A stretch of DNA of 64,000 nucleotides, from assembly GCA_000403295.2 (NCBI GenBank), contig KE159609.1, positions 376,142 to 440,141 of the forward strand, read 5' to 3'. This DNA comes from Lachnospiraceae bacterium M18-1 (lineage in GTDB: Bacteria > Bacillota > Clostridia > Lachnospirales > Lachnospiraceae). Below are positions 53,758 through 62,851 of the stretch, in pieces. Each line of letters starts with the position of its first letter. Within the stretch, counting starts at the first letter, position 1. The notes below the pieces were generated by a model. It saw only the letters and a list, made by a program, of their open reading frames with translations, had not been told where the DNA came from and searched no databases. The position numbers and the translations under genes are program-made.

Positions 53758-55200
53758 ATGGCGAAGGAAAAGAAACTGGTAGAGTCAATTACTTCCAGGG
53801 AGAAGGATTTTGCACAGTGGTATACGGACGTTGTGCGGGAGGCAAAGCTGTGTGATTATTCAGGTGTCAAGGGATGTCTGAATTATTTACCCAACGGATA
53901 TGCGATCTGGGAGAAGATCCAGGCAGATTTAGATAAGCGCTTTAAGGACACTGGAGTGGAAAATGTCTATCTCCCGGTTTTGATTCCGGAGGCCCTGCTG
54001 CAGAAGGAAGCGGACCATATCGAGGGCTTTGCGCCCGAGGTTGCGTGGGTGACCCAGGGGGGTCTTGAGCCTCTGCAGGACAAATTCTGCATCCGTCCTA
54101 CTTCGGAAACACTGTTTTGCGATGTATGGAGCAAGACCGTACAGTCCTACCGGGATCTGCCGAAGGTGTGGAATCAGTGGTGCTCGGTGCTTCGATGGGA
54201 AAAGACCACCAGGCCCTTCCTGCGTTCCAGAGAATTTTTGTGGCAGGAAGGACATACGATCCATGCGACATTCGAAGAGGCTGAGCAGAGGACTCTGACC
54301 ATGCGCGACGTGTATCGGGATTTTATCCAGGACGATCTCGCGATTCCGCTGGTATGCGGGCGCAAGACAGAGAGCGAGAAGTTTGCAGGGGCGCAGGATA
54401 CCTATACGGTGGAAGCGCTGATGCATGACGGACAGGCATTGCAGTCCGCGACCAGCCATTTCTTCGGCAGTTCTTTCCCGGATGCATTTGACATCAAGTA
54501 TTCGGATAAAAACAACGAGCTGCACAGTGTGTATGAGACTTCCTGGGGACTGTCCACAAGAATCATCGGCGCGATCATCATGGTACACGGCGATGACAGC
54601 GGACTGGTGCTCCCGCCGAGGATCGCCCCGGTACAGACGAAGGTCATCCCCATTGCACAGCACAAGGAAGGGGTGCTGGACAAAGCAAGGGAGCTGCTGG
54701 ATACATTGAGGGCGGCAGGCTATGCTGCGAAGATCGATGATTCCGACAAAGCACCGGGCTGGAAGTTCAGCGAGCAGGAGATTCAGGGAATCCCGACCCG
54801 GATCGAGATCGGTCCCAAGGACATCGAACAGGGCCAGGTGGTCGTAGTGCGGCGCGATACGAGAGAAAAGACGGTGGTTGCCATCGGCGAGATCACCACG
54901 AAGCTGGGAGAAATCCTGGAGACTATGCAGAAGGATATGTTTGAACGGGCAAAAGCATTTTTGGATTCCCACATTGATTCCGCAGTGACTATGGAAGAAA
55001 TGAACAGGAAGTTCAATGAGAGCCGCGGCTTTATCAAGGCAATGTGGTGCGGAGAGGAAAGCTGCGAGGATGAGATCAAGGCGCAGACAGGCGGCGCGTC
55101 TTCCCGGTGCATTCCAGATGAAGAGGAGCACCTGTCGGATGTATGCATCTGCTGCGGAAAACCCGCGAAGCACATGGTTTATTGGGGAAAAGCATACTAA
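53758..55200 (+). CDS. proS: Prolyl-tRNA synthetase, archaeal/eukaryotic type
   Basis: This 480-residue class II synthetase charges tRNA-Pro. It lacks the editing insertion of the standard bacterial form and matches the eukaryote-like type. Motif 2 is in LRWEKTTRPFLRSREFLWQE and motif 3 in GLSTRIIGAIIMVHGDDSGL. The C-terminal zinc-binding-like domain with Cys residues (CGEESCEDEI, CICCGKPAKH) ends in Tyr. The start is ATG at 53758 behind GAGGAG. No T-box leader is visible in the 133 bp upstream. Confidence 0.95.
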   Translation: MAKEKKLVESITSREKDFAQWYTDVVREAKLCDYSGVKGCLNYLPNGYAIWEKIQADLDKRFKDTGVENVYLPVLIPEALLQKEADHIEGFAPEVAWVTQGGLEPLQDKFCIRPTSETLFCDVWSKTVQSYRDLPKVWNQWCSVLRWEKTTRPFLRSREFLWQEGHTIHATFEEAEQRTLTMRDVYRDFIQDDLAIPLVCGRKTESEKFAGAQDTYTVEALMHDGQALQSATSHFFGSSFPDAFDIKYSDKNNELHSVYETSWGLSTRIIGAIIMVHGDDSGLVLPPRIAPVQTKVIPIAQHKEGVLDKARELLDTLRAAGYAAKIDDSDKAPGWKFSEQEIQGIPTRIEIGPKDIEQGQVVVVRRDTREKTVVAIGEITTKLGEILETMQKDMFERAKAFLDSHIDSAVTMEEMNRKFNESRGFIKAMWCGEESCEDEIKAQTGGASSRCIPDEEEHLSDVCICCGKPAKHMVYWGKAY

Positions 55201-55231
55201 ATCATGATTGGAACTGGGGGCGGGGATTTTT

Positions 55232-56146
55232 ATGGCATTTCAGAATATGGTAAATATGCAGCTGATGATGTTCCTGCTTGCCGGAATCGGATTTTTCGTC
55301 AGAAAAAAAGGGATCATCAGCGGTGCCGCACGGAAAGAACTGGTGGGTTTCTGCCTCTATATCACACTGCCGTTCAATATCTTCCATTCTTTTCGGATGG
55401 ACTGGGACCCGGGTATGCTTACGGCTTTTTTGCAAGTATTGCTTTTGTCAATCGGCTATAATGTGATTTCCATTTTCATAAGTTTCCTTCTCTACCGCCG
55501 GACCGAATCCCGGCGGCAGAAGCCGCTGCGGTACGGAACGATTTTATCCAACGGCGGATTTCTGGGCAATCCGGTGATCGAAGGGATTTACGGTATGGAA
55601 GGCTTGTTTTACGCATCGGTATTTATGCTTCCGGTGCGTATTGTCATGTGGAGCATCGGTACGTCCTGTTTTCTGAAAGGCAGCCGGGAAAATCTGGCGA
55701 AAAAAGTGCTGACGCATCCATGTATTGCGGCAATCTATCTGGGCCTTGCGGCCATGCTTGCCGGGATCGAATTTCCGGTGTTTCTGGAAAATACAGTCAG
55801 CGGCATCAGCAGCTGCAACACGCCCCTGAGTATGATGCTGATCGGAATGATGCTTGCGGAGATGGATCCGAAGGGGATGCTGGACGGGACTATGGCATTT
55901 TATACGGCGGTGCGCTTGTTCCTGATCCCGGCTGTGATCTTCGGGACCACACGCCTGCTTCCTATCGACCCGCTTCTCCGCGGGATCACGGTGATCATCG
56001 CGGGAATGCCGACTCCGGTGACGACCGCACTGCTGTCCGCGAAGTATGAAGGAGACGAGCAATATGCAACGGCGATGATCTTTGTAACTACAGTGCTGTC
56101 GCTGGTGACGCTCCCGGCCTGGTGCTTTCTGCTGGGAGTATCATAA
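55232..56146 (+). CDS. AEC-family (auxin efflux carrier-like) transporter
   Basis: This 304-residue membrane protein has about ten hydrophobic segments. The family signature is SNGGFLGNPVIEGIYGMEGL in the first half and PTPVTTALLSAKYEGDEQYA in the second, around the inverted-repeat crossing points. Bacterial members move malate, other organic acids or amino acids. The substrate here is unknown. ATG 55232 is chosen as start because it lies after GGGGCGGGG. TTG 55208 is possible but unlikely. Confidence 0.9.
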   Translation: MAFQNMVNMQLMMFLLAGIGFFVRKKGIISGAARKELVGFCLYITLPFNIFHSFRMDWDPGMLTAFLQVLLLSIGYNVISIFISFLLYRRTESRRQKPLRYGTILSNGGFLGNPVIEGIYGMEGLFYASVFMLPVRIVMWSIGTSCFLKGSRENLAKKVLTHPCIAAIYLGLAAMLAGIEFPVFLENTVSGISSCNTPLSMMLIGMMLAEMDPKGMLDGTMAFYTAVRLFLIPAVIFGTTRLLPIDPLLRGITVIIAGMPTPVTTALLSAKYEGDEQYATAMIFVTTVLSLVTLPAWCFLLGVS

Positions 56147-56234
56147 ATAGGGGTGGACCGCAGGAACAGGATCCGGCGTATCTGTAAAGGAACAGGACAG
56201 ATAAAATAGATGAACGAAAGGAATATTTAAGAGT

Positions 56235-56879
56235 ATGAAAAAACGGGTCATCCTCGGCTCCGCGTCTCCAAGGAGAAGAGAACTGCTGGAGCAGATCGGA
56301 ATGGAGTTTGAGATTGTGGTCAGTAACGCACAAGAGCATTACGAGAGCACCCGTCCAGAGGAAATCGTCAGGGAGCTGTCGCTGATGAAGGCGCAGCATG
56401 TGGCGGAGGAAGTGGAGCAGCGTGAAAAGAAAAGTTCAGATCATGCCTGCATTTCCGAAATGGGAACGAGAGAGAGACATCTCCGCAATGTAATGATACT
56501 GGGTGCGGACACGATCGTTGTGCTGGACGGGCAGATCCTTGGAAAGCCGTCCGATGAGGAGGCGGCATTTTCCATGCTGAAAAGCCTGCAGGGAAGGATG
56601 CACCAGGTCTATACAGGCGTTGCTCTGCTGGATTTTGACGGAAACGGAGAACTGCATACGATCACCCATGCCGAGGAAACGAAGGTTTATGTGCATGAAA
56701 TGACGGATCAGGAGATCCGCCGGTATCTTGCTGCCGGGGAATCATTGGATAAAGCAGGCGCTTACGGAGTTCAGGGGCGGTTTGCGGCATACATCGACCG
56801 GATTGAAGGCGATTATTACAACGTAGTAGGGCTGCCGGTGGCATATCTGTACCATGAGGTCAAGGGGCGGTTGGAATAA
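56235..56879 (+). CDS. maf: Maf-family nucleoside triphosphate pyrophosphatase
   Basis: This 214-residue enzyme hydrolyses non-canonical or dTTP/UTP nucleotides to monophosphates. The family start is VILGSASPRRRELLEQIG. Later phrases are GADTIVVLDGQILGKP, HQVYTGVAL and GDYYNVVGLP. It contains an insertion of about 20 residues (near 70-90) not common in the family, before the DTIV segment. Whether it is the dTTP/UTP type or another type cannot be told by eye. Confidence 0.93.
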   Translation: MKKRVILGSASPRRRELLEQIGMEFEIVVSNAQEHYESTRPEEIVRELSLMKAQHVAEEVEQREKKSSDHACISEMGTRERHLRNVMILGADTIVVLDGQILGKPSDEEAAFSMLKSLQGRMHQVYTGVALLDFDGNGELHTITHAEETKVYVHEMTDQEIRRYLAAGESLDKAGAYGVQGRFAAYIDRIEGDYYNVVGLPVAYLYHEVKGRLE

Positions 56880-56920
56880 GGAAGTCCGTAAGGGATACAT
56901 AGAAGAATATGGAGTGAATG

Positions 56921-57535
56921 ATGGGAATATTTTCTTTTCTTAAAAATGAGGAAAAAGAGGCAGAGGAAAAGGCTTTCCGTCTGAAGACAGAGGAAATGCT
57001 GACGAAACTGACAGAGGAAATGAAGAAAGGGCAGGAGCTTACGGAAAACCTTTCCCAGGATATCCGGCAGGTCAGTTCAGACGTGCGCCGGCACGATATG
57101 GCTCTGGAAGACTGCCTGGACGCCCTGGAAGAGCAGCAGGAGGAACAGCGGAAGAGCCGGGATCAGGTCAGGAAGCTCGAAGCGGAACAGGAGAAGCTTC
57201 TAAAGTTTCTGTCGGTATATCAGGAACAGCTCTGGGGGATGAAGCGGTATGCCGGACAAAATGCTCCTGAATGGCTCTCACAGCTTGAGCTGATGGAAAA
57301 AGCGGCGGAAGGAGCCAGACTATCCAGCGGGATCGCATGGATTGAAGAGTCCGGGGTACAGGTGGACTATGCGCTTCATGAAGTGATCGAGGCCAGAACG
57401 ACATCCGAGGAAGCGATGGATATGCGGGTGGCGGAAATCTACAGTCCTGGCGTGATCTGGCGGGGCGAGGTAAAAAAGAAAGCCCGGGTGGCGGCATACC
57501 GTCTGGAAAGAGAAGGACAGAAATCAGTTCTGTGA
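56921..57535 (+). CDS. GrpE-like coiled-coil protein, probable exchange factor of accessory Hsp70
   Basis: This 204-residue protein has long charged helices (about 10-105) that predict a coiled coil. The C-terminal part (148-194) reads QVDYALHEVIEARTTSEEAM, then RVAEIYSPGVIWRGEVKKKA and RVAAYR. This order matches the beta domain of GrpE, where HE, a V-E-I/V segment, a Gly turn and a final R-x-A-x-V occur. The start is taken at 56921, six bases after GGAG. It lies 24 bp ahead of an Hsp70 gene, which supports the call. A profile search is needed because similarity outside the C-terminal domain is weak. Confidence 0.65.
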   Translation: MGIFSFLKNEEKEAEEKAFRLKTEEMLTKLTEEMKKGQELTENLSQDIRQVSSDVRRHDMALEDCLDALEEQQEEQRKSRDQVRKLEAEQEKLLKFLSVYQEQLWGMKRYAGQNAPEWLSQLELMEKAAEGARLSSGIAWIEESGVQVDYALHEVIEARTTSEEAMDMRVAEIYSPGVIWRGEVKKKARVAAYRLEREGQKSVL

Positions 57536-57559
57536 GAAAGGATACGGAGGAGAAAGATA

Positions 57560-59275
57560 ATGGGTGCGGATACAATTATAGGGATTGACCTTGGGACTTC
57601 GACAACGGAAGCGGCAGTGATCCGGGACGGAAAACCAGTGATGATCGTTAATCTTGACGGACAGGTGATCACGCCTTCCGCCGCCGGTGTTGACAAGAGC
57701 GGGCAGCTTGTATTTGGAGAAAAGGCAAAGGCTCAGTATCTTCTGGCGCCGGAGGATACGGTGATCGAGGCGAAACGGAAGATCGGTACAAAAGAAAAGC
57801 TGCGTATGGGAAACAAGGACTATACGCCGGTGGAGATCTCGTCCATGCTGCTCAAATATGTAAAGGACTATGTATCGGAATCCCTGGGCGAAAATATTTC
57901 CAGAGCGGTGATCTCTGTCCCTGCATATTTTGACGATCTGCAGAGGCAGGAAACTGTGGAGGCCGGAAAGCGGGCAGGCTTTGAGGTGGAGCGGATCATC
58001 AATGAACCTACGGCGGCAGCCCTAAGCTACGGGATCGGCCACATGGAGGAAGAAAGCCATATACTGGTCTATGATCTGGGCGGCGGTACATTTGACGTGA
58101 CACTTCTGGAAATGTTCGGAGGCGTAGTGGAGGTGAAAGCCAGCAGCGGCGACAACCGGCTTGGAGGAAAGGATTTTGATGAATGTCTGATCCAGTGGCT
58201 CGTTTCACAGTTCCGAAAGAAACACGGAAAAGACCTGAGCAAAGATGCTGCGGCCATGGTCAAGCTGAAAGAACAGGCTGAATGGTGCAAAAAGGAACTG
58301 AGCAGCCGGGAATCCTGCCAGATTGTGATCCCGTTTATTGCAGAAAAGAGCGGAACTCCGCTGGCGTTAGAAGAAACGGTGACGCTGGAGTTGTTTGAGG
58401 AAATGACCCGGGACCTGGTGGAACGGACCCACGCTCCCATCGACGTAGTTCTGGCAGACAGCGGAGTGCTGGCCAAGGATATTGACAGGATCCTGCTGGT
58501 AGGCGGCTCCACCCGGATGCCGATGGTACGCAGGGATATTGAAGCCTATTTGCAGAAGGAGCCGTCAAAAGCGGTGAATCCGGATTATGCGGTGGCGGAA
58601 GGCGCGGCGATCCAGGCCGGCATCATCGAAGGGACGCTGAGCCGGGAAGAGGGCATCATCATGACAGACGTGAATCCCTATACACTGGGGATCCGCGTGT
58701 TGTGCGAGGACAGATCCCATTATATGAGTATTGTGATTCCAAGGAATGTGACGATTCCGGTTGTCAGAAAAGGGATTTACTATACAAGCGCTGACAATCA
58801 GACCTCCGCGAAAATTGAAGTTTACCAGGGAGAGCACGATGACGTGCGGCTGAACCATTTCCTGGGAGAATTTGTGATCTCCGGTATTCCCATGCGCCCG
58901 GAAGGAGAAGAGCGGATCGAAGTGGAGTTTTCCTATAATCTGAACGGGATGCTGGAGGTCAGCGCGCGGATCCCAAGCTCGGGAGAAGAGGCGTCGGTTG
59001 AAATCAACATGATGGCATATGAAGAGGAATTTTTTACGGAAGCGGCAACAGATGTCAGCAAATGGAAAGAGTCTTCTCTTGCAAAGGAATTTCGGACGGT
59101 GGTCCGCAGGGCTGAGCGCAGGCTGAAAAGTGAAACGGTTCAGAATATGCCGTTTTACAGAGAGGACCTGGAGAGCTGCCTGTATGACCTGAAGCTGGCC
59201 TTGATCGAGGAAGATGAGGACCGGGCGGCGGAGCTGGAAGAGGATATCCTGGATCTGTTGGAAGAGCGAGAATGA
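57560..59275 (+). CDS. Accessory Hsp70 chaperone (HscC/DnaK-like)
   Basis: This 571-residue protein has a complete Hsp70 ATPase domain: [13 protein letters not shown] (phosphate 1), [31 protein letters not shown] (phosphate 2) and [12 protein letters not shown] (adenosine). The substrate-binding beta domain (about 375-490) starts [11 protein letters not shown]. The helical lid is short (about 490-571) and very acidic at its end. It lacks the long lid and EEVD/CIDK-like tail of housekeeping DnaK, so it resembles the HscC branch. The start is ATG at 57560 behind GGAGGA. It is flanked by GrpE-like and J-like genes in an operon. Confidence 0.88.
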   Translation: MGADTIIGIDLGTSTTEAAVIRDGKPVMIVNLDGQVITPSAAGVDKSGQLVFGEKAKAQYLLAPEDTVIEAKRKIGTKEKLRMGNKDYTPVEISSMLLKYVKDYVSESLGENISRAVISVPAYFDDLQRQETVEAGKRAGFEVERIINEPTAAALSYGIGHMEEESHILVYDLGGGTFDVTLLEMFGGVVEVKASSGDNRLGGKDFDECLIQWLVSQFRKKHGKDLSKDAAAMVKLKEQAEWCKKELSSRESCQIVIPFIAEKSGTPLALEETVTLELFEEMTRDLVERTHAPIDVVLADSGVLAKDIDRILLVGGSTRMPMVRRDIEAYLQKEPSKAVNPDYAVAEGAAIQAGIIEGTLSREEGIIMTDVNPYTLGIRVLCEDRSHYMSIVIPRNVTIPVVRKGIYYTSADNQTSAKIEVYQGEHDDVRLNHFLGEFVISGIPMRPEGEERIEVEFSYNLNGMLEVSARIPSSGEEASVEINMMAYEEEFFTEAATDVSKWKESSLAKEFRTVVRRAERRLKSETVQNMPFYREDLESCLYDLKLALIEEDEDRAAELEEDILDLLEERE

Positions 59276-59288
59276 GGGGCGGCAGGGC

Positions 59289-60677
59289 ATGGATGATTAT
59301 AGAGTATTGGGGCTGGAACAGGGAGCGACCCAGAAGGAAATAAAAAGGGCTTACTTTTCTCTGGTCAGAAAATATTCTCCAGAGGAATCTCCGGAAAAAT
59401 TCCGGGAGATCCGGGAGGCTTATGAGCGGTTAAAGGGACAGACAGAAGGCCGGGGACCTGTCTTTACCAGACCGTCAGACCCTCTGGCGGGAAAGTTTCT
59501 GGACTTGTACTGGCAGCACCGGAATGCGCAGGATCCCTATAGCGCCCGGGATGTCTGCGAAGAGGCATGGAAGCGTTTTCCGGAAGAAATCCAATTTTTA
59601 TACTACCTGGCGCTTGCACAGCGCCGGGCAGGAAATTCGGGAAAGTCTGTGAAAAGCTGTGAAGAGCTTGTAAAGCGGGAACCAGAAAATCAGTGGTTCT
59701 GGAGAGAGCTTGCCGTTTCCTATGATGAGAGGAACTATACCCGGAAGGCATATGCGGCGTATGAAAAGGCGTATGAACTGGGATGCCGGGACAACCGGTT
59801 TTTATTGGATTTTTCCGTATCCTGTGATAATTATGAGAGATATGACCGGGGAATCCAGGTGCTGACAGAATTGGTCAGAAAGGACAGACGCTGGAAAAGG
59901 GAAGAGATATCGGAAGTATTGGCTGCATACTCGGGGATCCTGTCCATGTGCTGCAAAGAACGCCGGGACTTCAGCAGCATGCTGGCCGAATTTGAACAGT
60001 TTATCCGGCAATATTCCATTTATATAGCGGAGTATCTGGATATCGTGCTTGGATTTTGTACGAGGATGATACAGGATATGAATCTGTGCGCGTCCCCCCA
60101 TGACCTGATCAGGGATATTCTTTCAGCGGTAGAGAAGGTATGTGTGCAGGGTAAGGCTAAGGAACTGCTGGCTATGGTCCGGGGGCAGTACGTGGATCAA
60201 TGTATCTGGGAGGATAAGCGCCTGTCGGAAACCGTGCAGCTCGGAACCGAGGTATTCTTTCTGATGGATGGCAAGTCGGCGGACCTTCGGACTTATGCGC
60301 TGCTGGATCTGAAATTATGTATGATCGAGGAGCGGGAGGAGGTGCTTCCTCAGCTGGAGATCATGAAAGAGGAATACCCGGAGTATTATGAAAAAATCTG
60401 TGATTTCGCGGAACAGCTCCAGAATGAAAAGAACCTGGGATATCTAAAAAGTAGTTTGCTGAAACAATATATCCGCTTGGGAAAATACATAACCGGGGGG
60501 AAATATTTTGAAAAATACCCGGATGAAAAAAAGAAGGCTATGAGGACTGCGGTCCATCAGTATAACGGCGACCAGCCCTTTGTGAGAAGCGGGAAAAAGA
60601 TCGGAAGAAATGATCCCTGTCCCTGCGGGAGCGGGAAAAAATATAAGCATTGCTGCATGAAAAAGGAACAGGTATAA
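59289..60677 (+). CDS. J-like/TPR/SEC-C protein, co-chaperone of the accessory Hsp70
   Basis: This 462-residue protein has three parts. An N-terminal J-like domain ([20 protein letters not shown], then [10 protein letters not shown]) reads Ser30-Pro31-Glu32 at the place of the HPD tripeptide. A helical repeat section (about 75-330) has TPR-like phrases such as [20 protein letters not shown]. The C-terminal SEC-C zinc motif ([17 protein letters not shown]) resembles that of SecA. The start is ATG at 59289, 13 bp after the Hsp70 stop codon. Loss of HPD should prevent classical stimulation of Hsp70 ATPase unless the partner has co-evolved. Confidence 0.82.
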   Translation: MDDYRVLGLEQGATQKEIKRAYFSLVRKYSPEESPEKFREIREAYERLKGQTEGRGPVFTRPSDPLAGKFLDLYWQHRNAQDPYSARDVCEEAWKRFPEEIQFLYYLALAQRRAGNSGKSVKSCEELVKREPENQWFWRELAVSYDERNYTRKAYAAYEKAYELGCRDNRFLLDFSVSCDNYERYDRGIQVLTELVRKDRRWKREEISEVLAAYSGILSMCCKERRDFSSMLAEFEQFIRQYSIYIAEYLDIVLGFCTRMIQDMNLCASPHDLIRDILSAVEKVCVQGKAKELLAMVRGQYVDQCIWEDKRLSETVQLGTEVFFLMDGKSADLRTYALLDLKLCMIEEREEVLPQLEIMKEEYPEYYEKICDFAEQLQNEKNLGYLKSSLLKQYIRLGKYITGGKYFEKYPDEKKKAMRTAVHQYNGDQPFVRSGKKIGRNDPCPCGSGKKYKHCCMKKEQV

Positions 60678-60751
60678 TGATAAATTTTCCGGGAATACTG
60701 AGAAAAGGTAGTGCAGAACAGCCTATGAATAAAATTCCAGGAGGAAGATTT

Positions 60752-60937
60752 ATGAAAGCAAAGGTAAATGAAGGGTGTATTTCCTGCGGAGCATGTGTTT
60801 CTACCTGCCCGGAGGTATTTCGGTTCAATGATGAAGATGTGGCGGAAGCTTATGCGGACGTTACGGAAGAGACAAAAGAGGCGGCAGAAGAGGCAAGAGA
60901 CAGCTGCCCTGTTTCAGTGATCGACCTGATGGATTAA
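60752..60937 (+). CDS. Single-cluster [4Fe-4S] ferredoxin
   Basis: This 61-residue electron carrier binds one cluster through CISCGACVSTCP and a second conserved CP (DSCPVSVIDL). The second cluster motif of clostridial 2[4Fe-4S] ferredoxins is absent. The start is ATG at 60752 behind AGGAGG. It follows the chaperone operon by 74 bp and has its own terminator. Confidence 0.93.
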   Translation: MKAKVNEGCISCGACVSTCPEVFRFNDEDVAEAYADVTEETKEAAEEARDSCPVSVIDLMD

Positions 60938-60960
60938 AAGTAATGGTCTATAACCATTTT

Positions 60961-60998
60961 GGCATATCAGGAGCTTTATCTGATATGCCTTACTTTTT
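60961..60998 (+). terminator. Terminator after the ferredoxin gene
   Basis: GGCATATCAG (60961-60970) and CTGATATGCC (60980-60989), then TTACTTTTT. Confidence 0.88.
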
Positions 60999-61042
60999 CA
61001 ACATAGGTTACTATAAATTCAAATCAGAAGAGGGCAATTTTT

Positions 61043-62851
61043 GTGGAATACATAGACTCAAAATACAGAAAATTAAATCTGACCCGCCGGTTTTTTGACG
61101 GATCGAAGGGTTATTTTGCTGCCGCAGTTGCCGCATCTCTGGCAGCAACGGTCTTAAACGCGCTGACACCCCAGATTTTCCGGTTCAGTGTCGACTCGGT
61201 CCTGGGCGGCGGAAAATATACGTATCTGGCAGGTCACCTCTGGATCTTGTCGCTTTTGCTCATTGCAGTGGCGGTGCTGTCTGGAATCGCGCAGTATATC
61301 TGCCGGTCCAATACGGCCATGGCAGGGGAGAATTTTGCAAAAAATATGCGGGACGCCCTGTTTGTCCATGTGCAGAAGCTGCCGATGGACTGGCATGATC
61401 AAAATCAGACAGGTGATATTATTCAGCGGTGTACGTCAGACGTAGAGGTTATCCGCAACTTTGTAGTCAACCAGCTTCTGGAAGTGTTCCGCACCGTGTT
61501 TCTGGTCGTGACCTCTTTTGTTATGATGCTGTATATGAATGTGAAACTGTCGCTGGTGGTGCTGGCTTTTGTGCCTATGGTCGTATTGTACTCCGCTGTT
61601 TTTTACCGCCTCATCGCCAAAAGGTTTGTGGATGCAGACGAGGCAGAAGGGGAATTGTCAACGGTAGTCCAGGAAAATGCGACTGGTGTGCGGGTAGTAC
61701 GCGCCTTTGGCCGTGAAAAGTTCGAGATGGACCGTTTCCGTGAAAAGAATGAGATCTTTGCGAAGCTCTGGATCCGGCTGGGCACACTGTCCGGGCTGTA
61801 CTGGGGCATAGGGGATCTGATCACGGGCTTTCAGGTGGTCGCGGTGATCGTTCTGGGAACGATCGAGGCGGTACATGGAACAATCTCCGTGGGAGAATTT
61901 ATCGCTTTTGCATCTTATAATACAACGCTGGTGTGGCCGATTCGCGGGCTGGGGAGAATCCTTTCCGATATGAGCAAGGCCGGTGTGTCTTTCGAGCGTG
62001 TGGATTATATCATACGGGCGGAAGAAGAGGCTTATACGGGCCAGGGAAGAAAAGAAGGCACAGGGCGGACAGGTACGTTTGATATTCGCTTTGAACATGT
62101 AAATTTTGCATATGAATCCGGGAAAGAAGTTTTGTCAGACGTAGATTTTTCCATCCCGCAGGGATATACCTTCGGCATCCTTGGCGGGACCGGAAGCGGA
62201 AAGTCGACCATCGTACAGCTATTGACACGCCTGTACGAACTGGAGGACGGGCAGGGAAGGATCAGTATCGGCGGAAGGGATATCAGAGAGATTCCGCTGG
62301 AGCAGCTCCGAAGCTGTATCGGCATGGTATTGCAGGAGCCTTTCTTATATTCCAGGACAATCCGGGAAAATATCGCGGCCTGCGCGCCCGGCGCTTCCAT
62401 GGAGGAAATCCGCCGTGCGGCGGAGACGGCCTGTGTGGATGAGTCGGTCATGAGCTTCCCGGACGGTTATGATACGCTGGTAGGGGAGCGGGGAGTGACG
62501 CTTTCGGGAGGGCAGAGGCAGCGCGTGGCGATCGCCAGAATGCTGCTCCAGAAAGCGCCCATACTGGTCTTTGACGATTCGCTCTCAGCAGTAGATTCGC
62601 AGACAGATTCCATGATCAGAAAAGCGCTCAGCGATGATATGGAACAGGCAACGGTCATCCTGATCTCCCACCGGATCACAACACTCATGGGAGCGGATCA
62701 GATTCTGGTGCTGAACCAGGGACGGGTGGAAGAAATGGGCACTCATTATGAGCTGATCAGAAAGCAGGGGATCTACCGCAGGATATACGATATCCAGATG
62801 AGCCAGGACGACCGGGAACAGATGGGAGGTGCAGAAGATGGCGGCATATGA
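61043..62851 (+). CDS. ABC exporter half-transporter A (degenerate ATP site)
   Basis: This 602-residue protein has six membrane helices (about 20-310) and a C-terminal ATPase. Walker A is GILGGTGSGKSTIVQ, the signature is LSGGQRQRVAIARM and Walker B is APILVFDDSLSAVD. Asp replaces the catalytic Glu after Walker B, the hallmark of one half of heterodimeric exporters such as BmrC or TM287. It starts with GTG at 61043. It overlaps the second half gene by 14 bp. Such pumps export drugs, lipids or peptides. Confidence 0.93.
   Translation: MEYIDSKYRKLNLTRRFFDGSKGYFAAAVAASLAATVLNALTPQIFRFSVDSVLGGGKYTYLAGHLWILSLLLIAVAVLSGIAQYICRSNTAMAGENFAKNMRDALFVHVQKLPMDWHDQNQTGDIIQRCTSDVEVIRNFVVNQLLEVFRTVFLVVTSFVMMLYMNVKLSLVVLAFVPMVVLYSAVFYRLIAKRFVDADEAEGELSTVVQENATGVRVVRAFGREKFEMDRFREKNEIFAKLWIRLGTLSGLYWGIGDLITGFQVVAVIVLGTIEAVHGTISVGEFIAFASYNTTLVWPIRGLGRILSDMSKAGVSFERVDYIIRAEEEAYTGQGRKEGTGRTGTFDIRFEHVNFAYESGKEVLSDVDFSIPQGYTFGILGGTGSGKSTIVQLLTRLYELEDGQGRISIGGRDIREIPLEQLRSCIGMVLQEPFLYSRTIRENIAACAPGASMEEIRRAAETACVDESVMSFPDGYDTLVGERGVTLSGGQRQRVAIARMLLQKAPILVFDDSLSAVDSQTDSMIRKALSDDMEQATVILISHRITTLMGADQILVLNQGRVEEMGTHYELIRKQGIYRRIYDIQMSQDDREQMGGAEDGGI

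Noticed and set aside
53929..55173. 414-codon reverse-strand open frame opposite proS
   Set aside because: Antisense to a well-supported synthetase and without any family motif.
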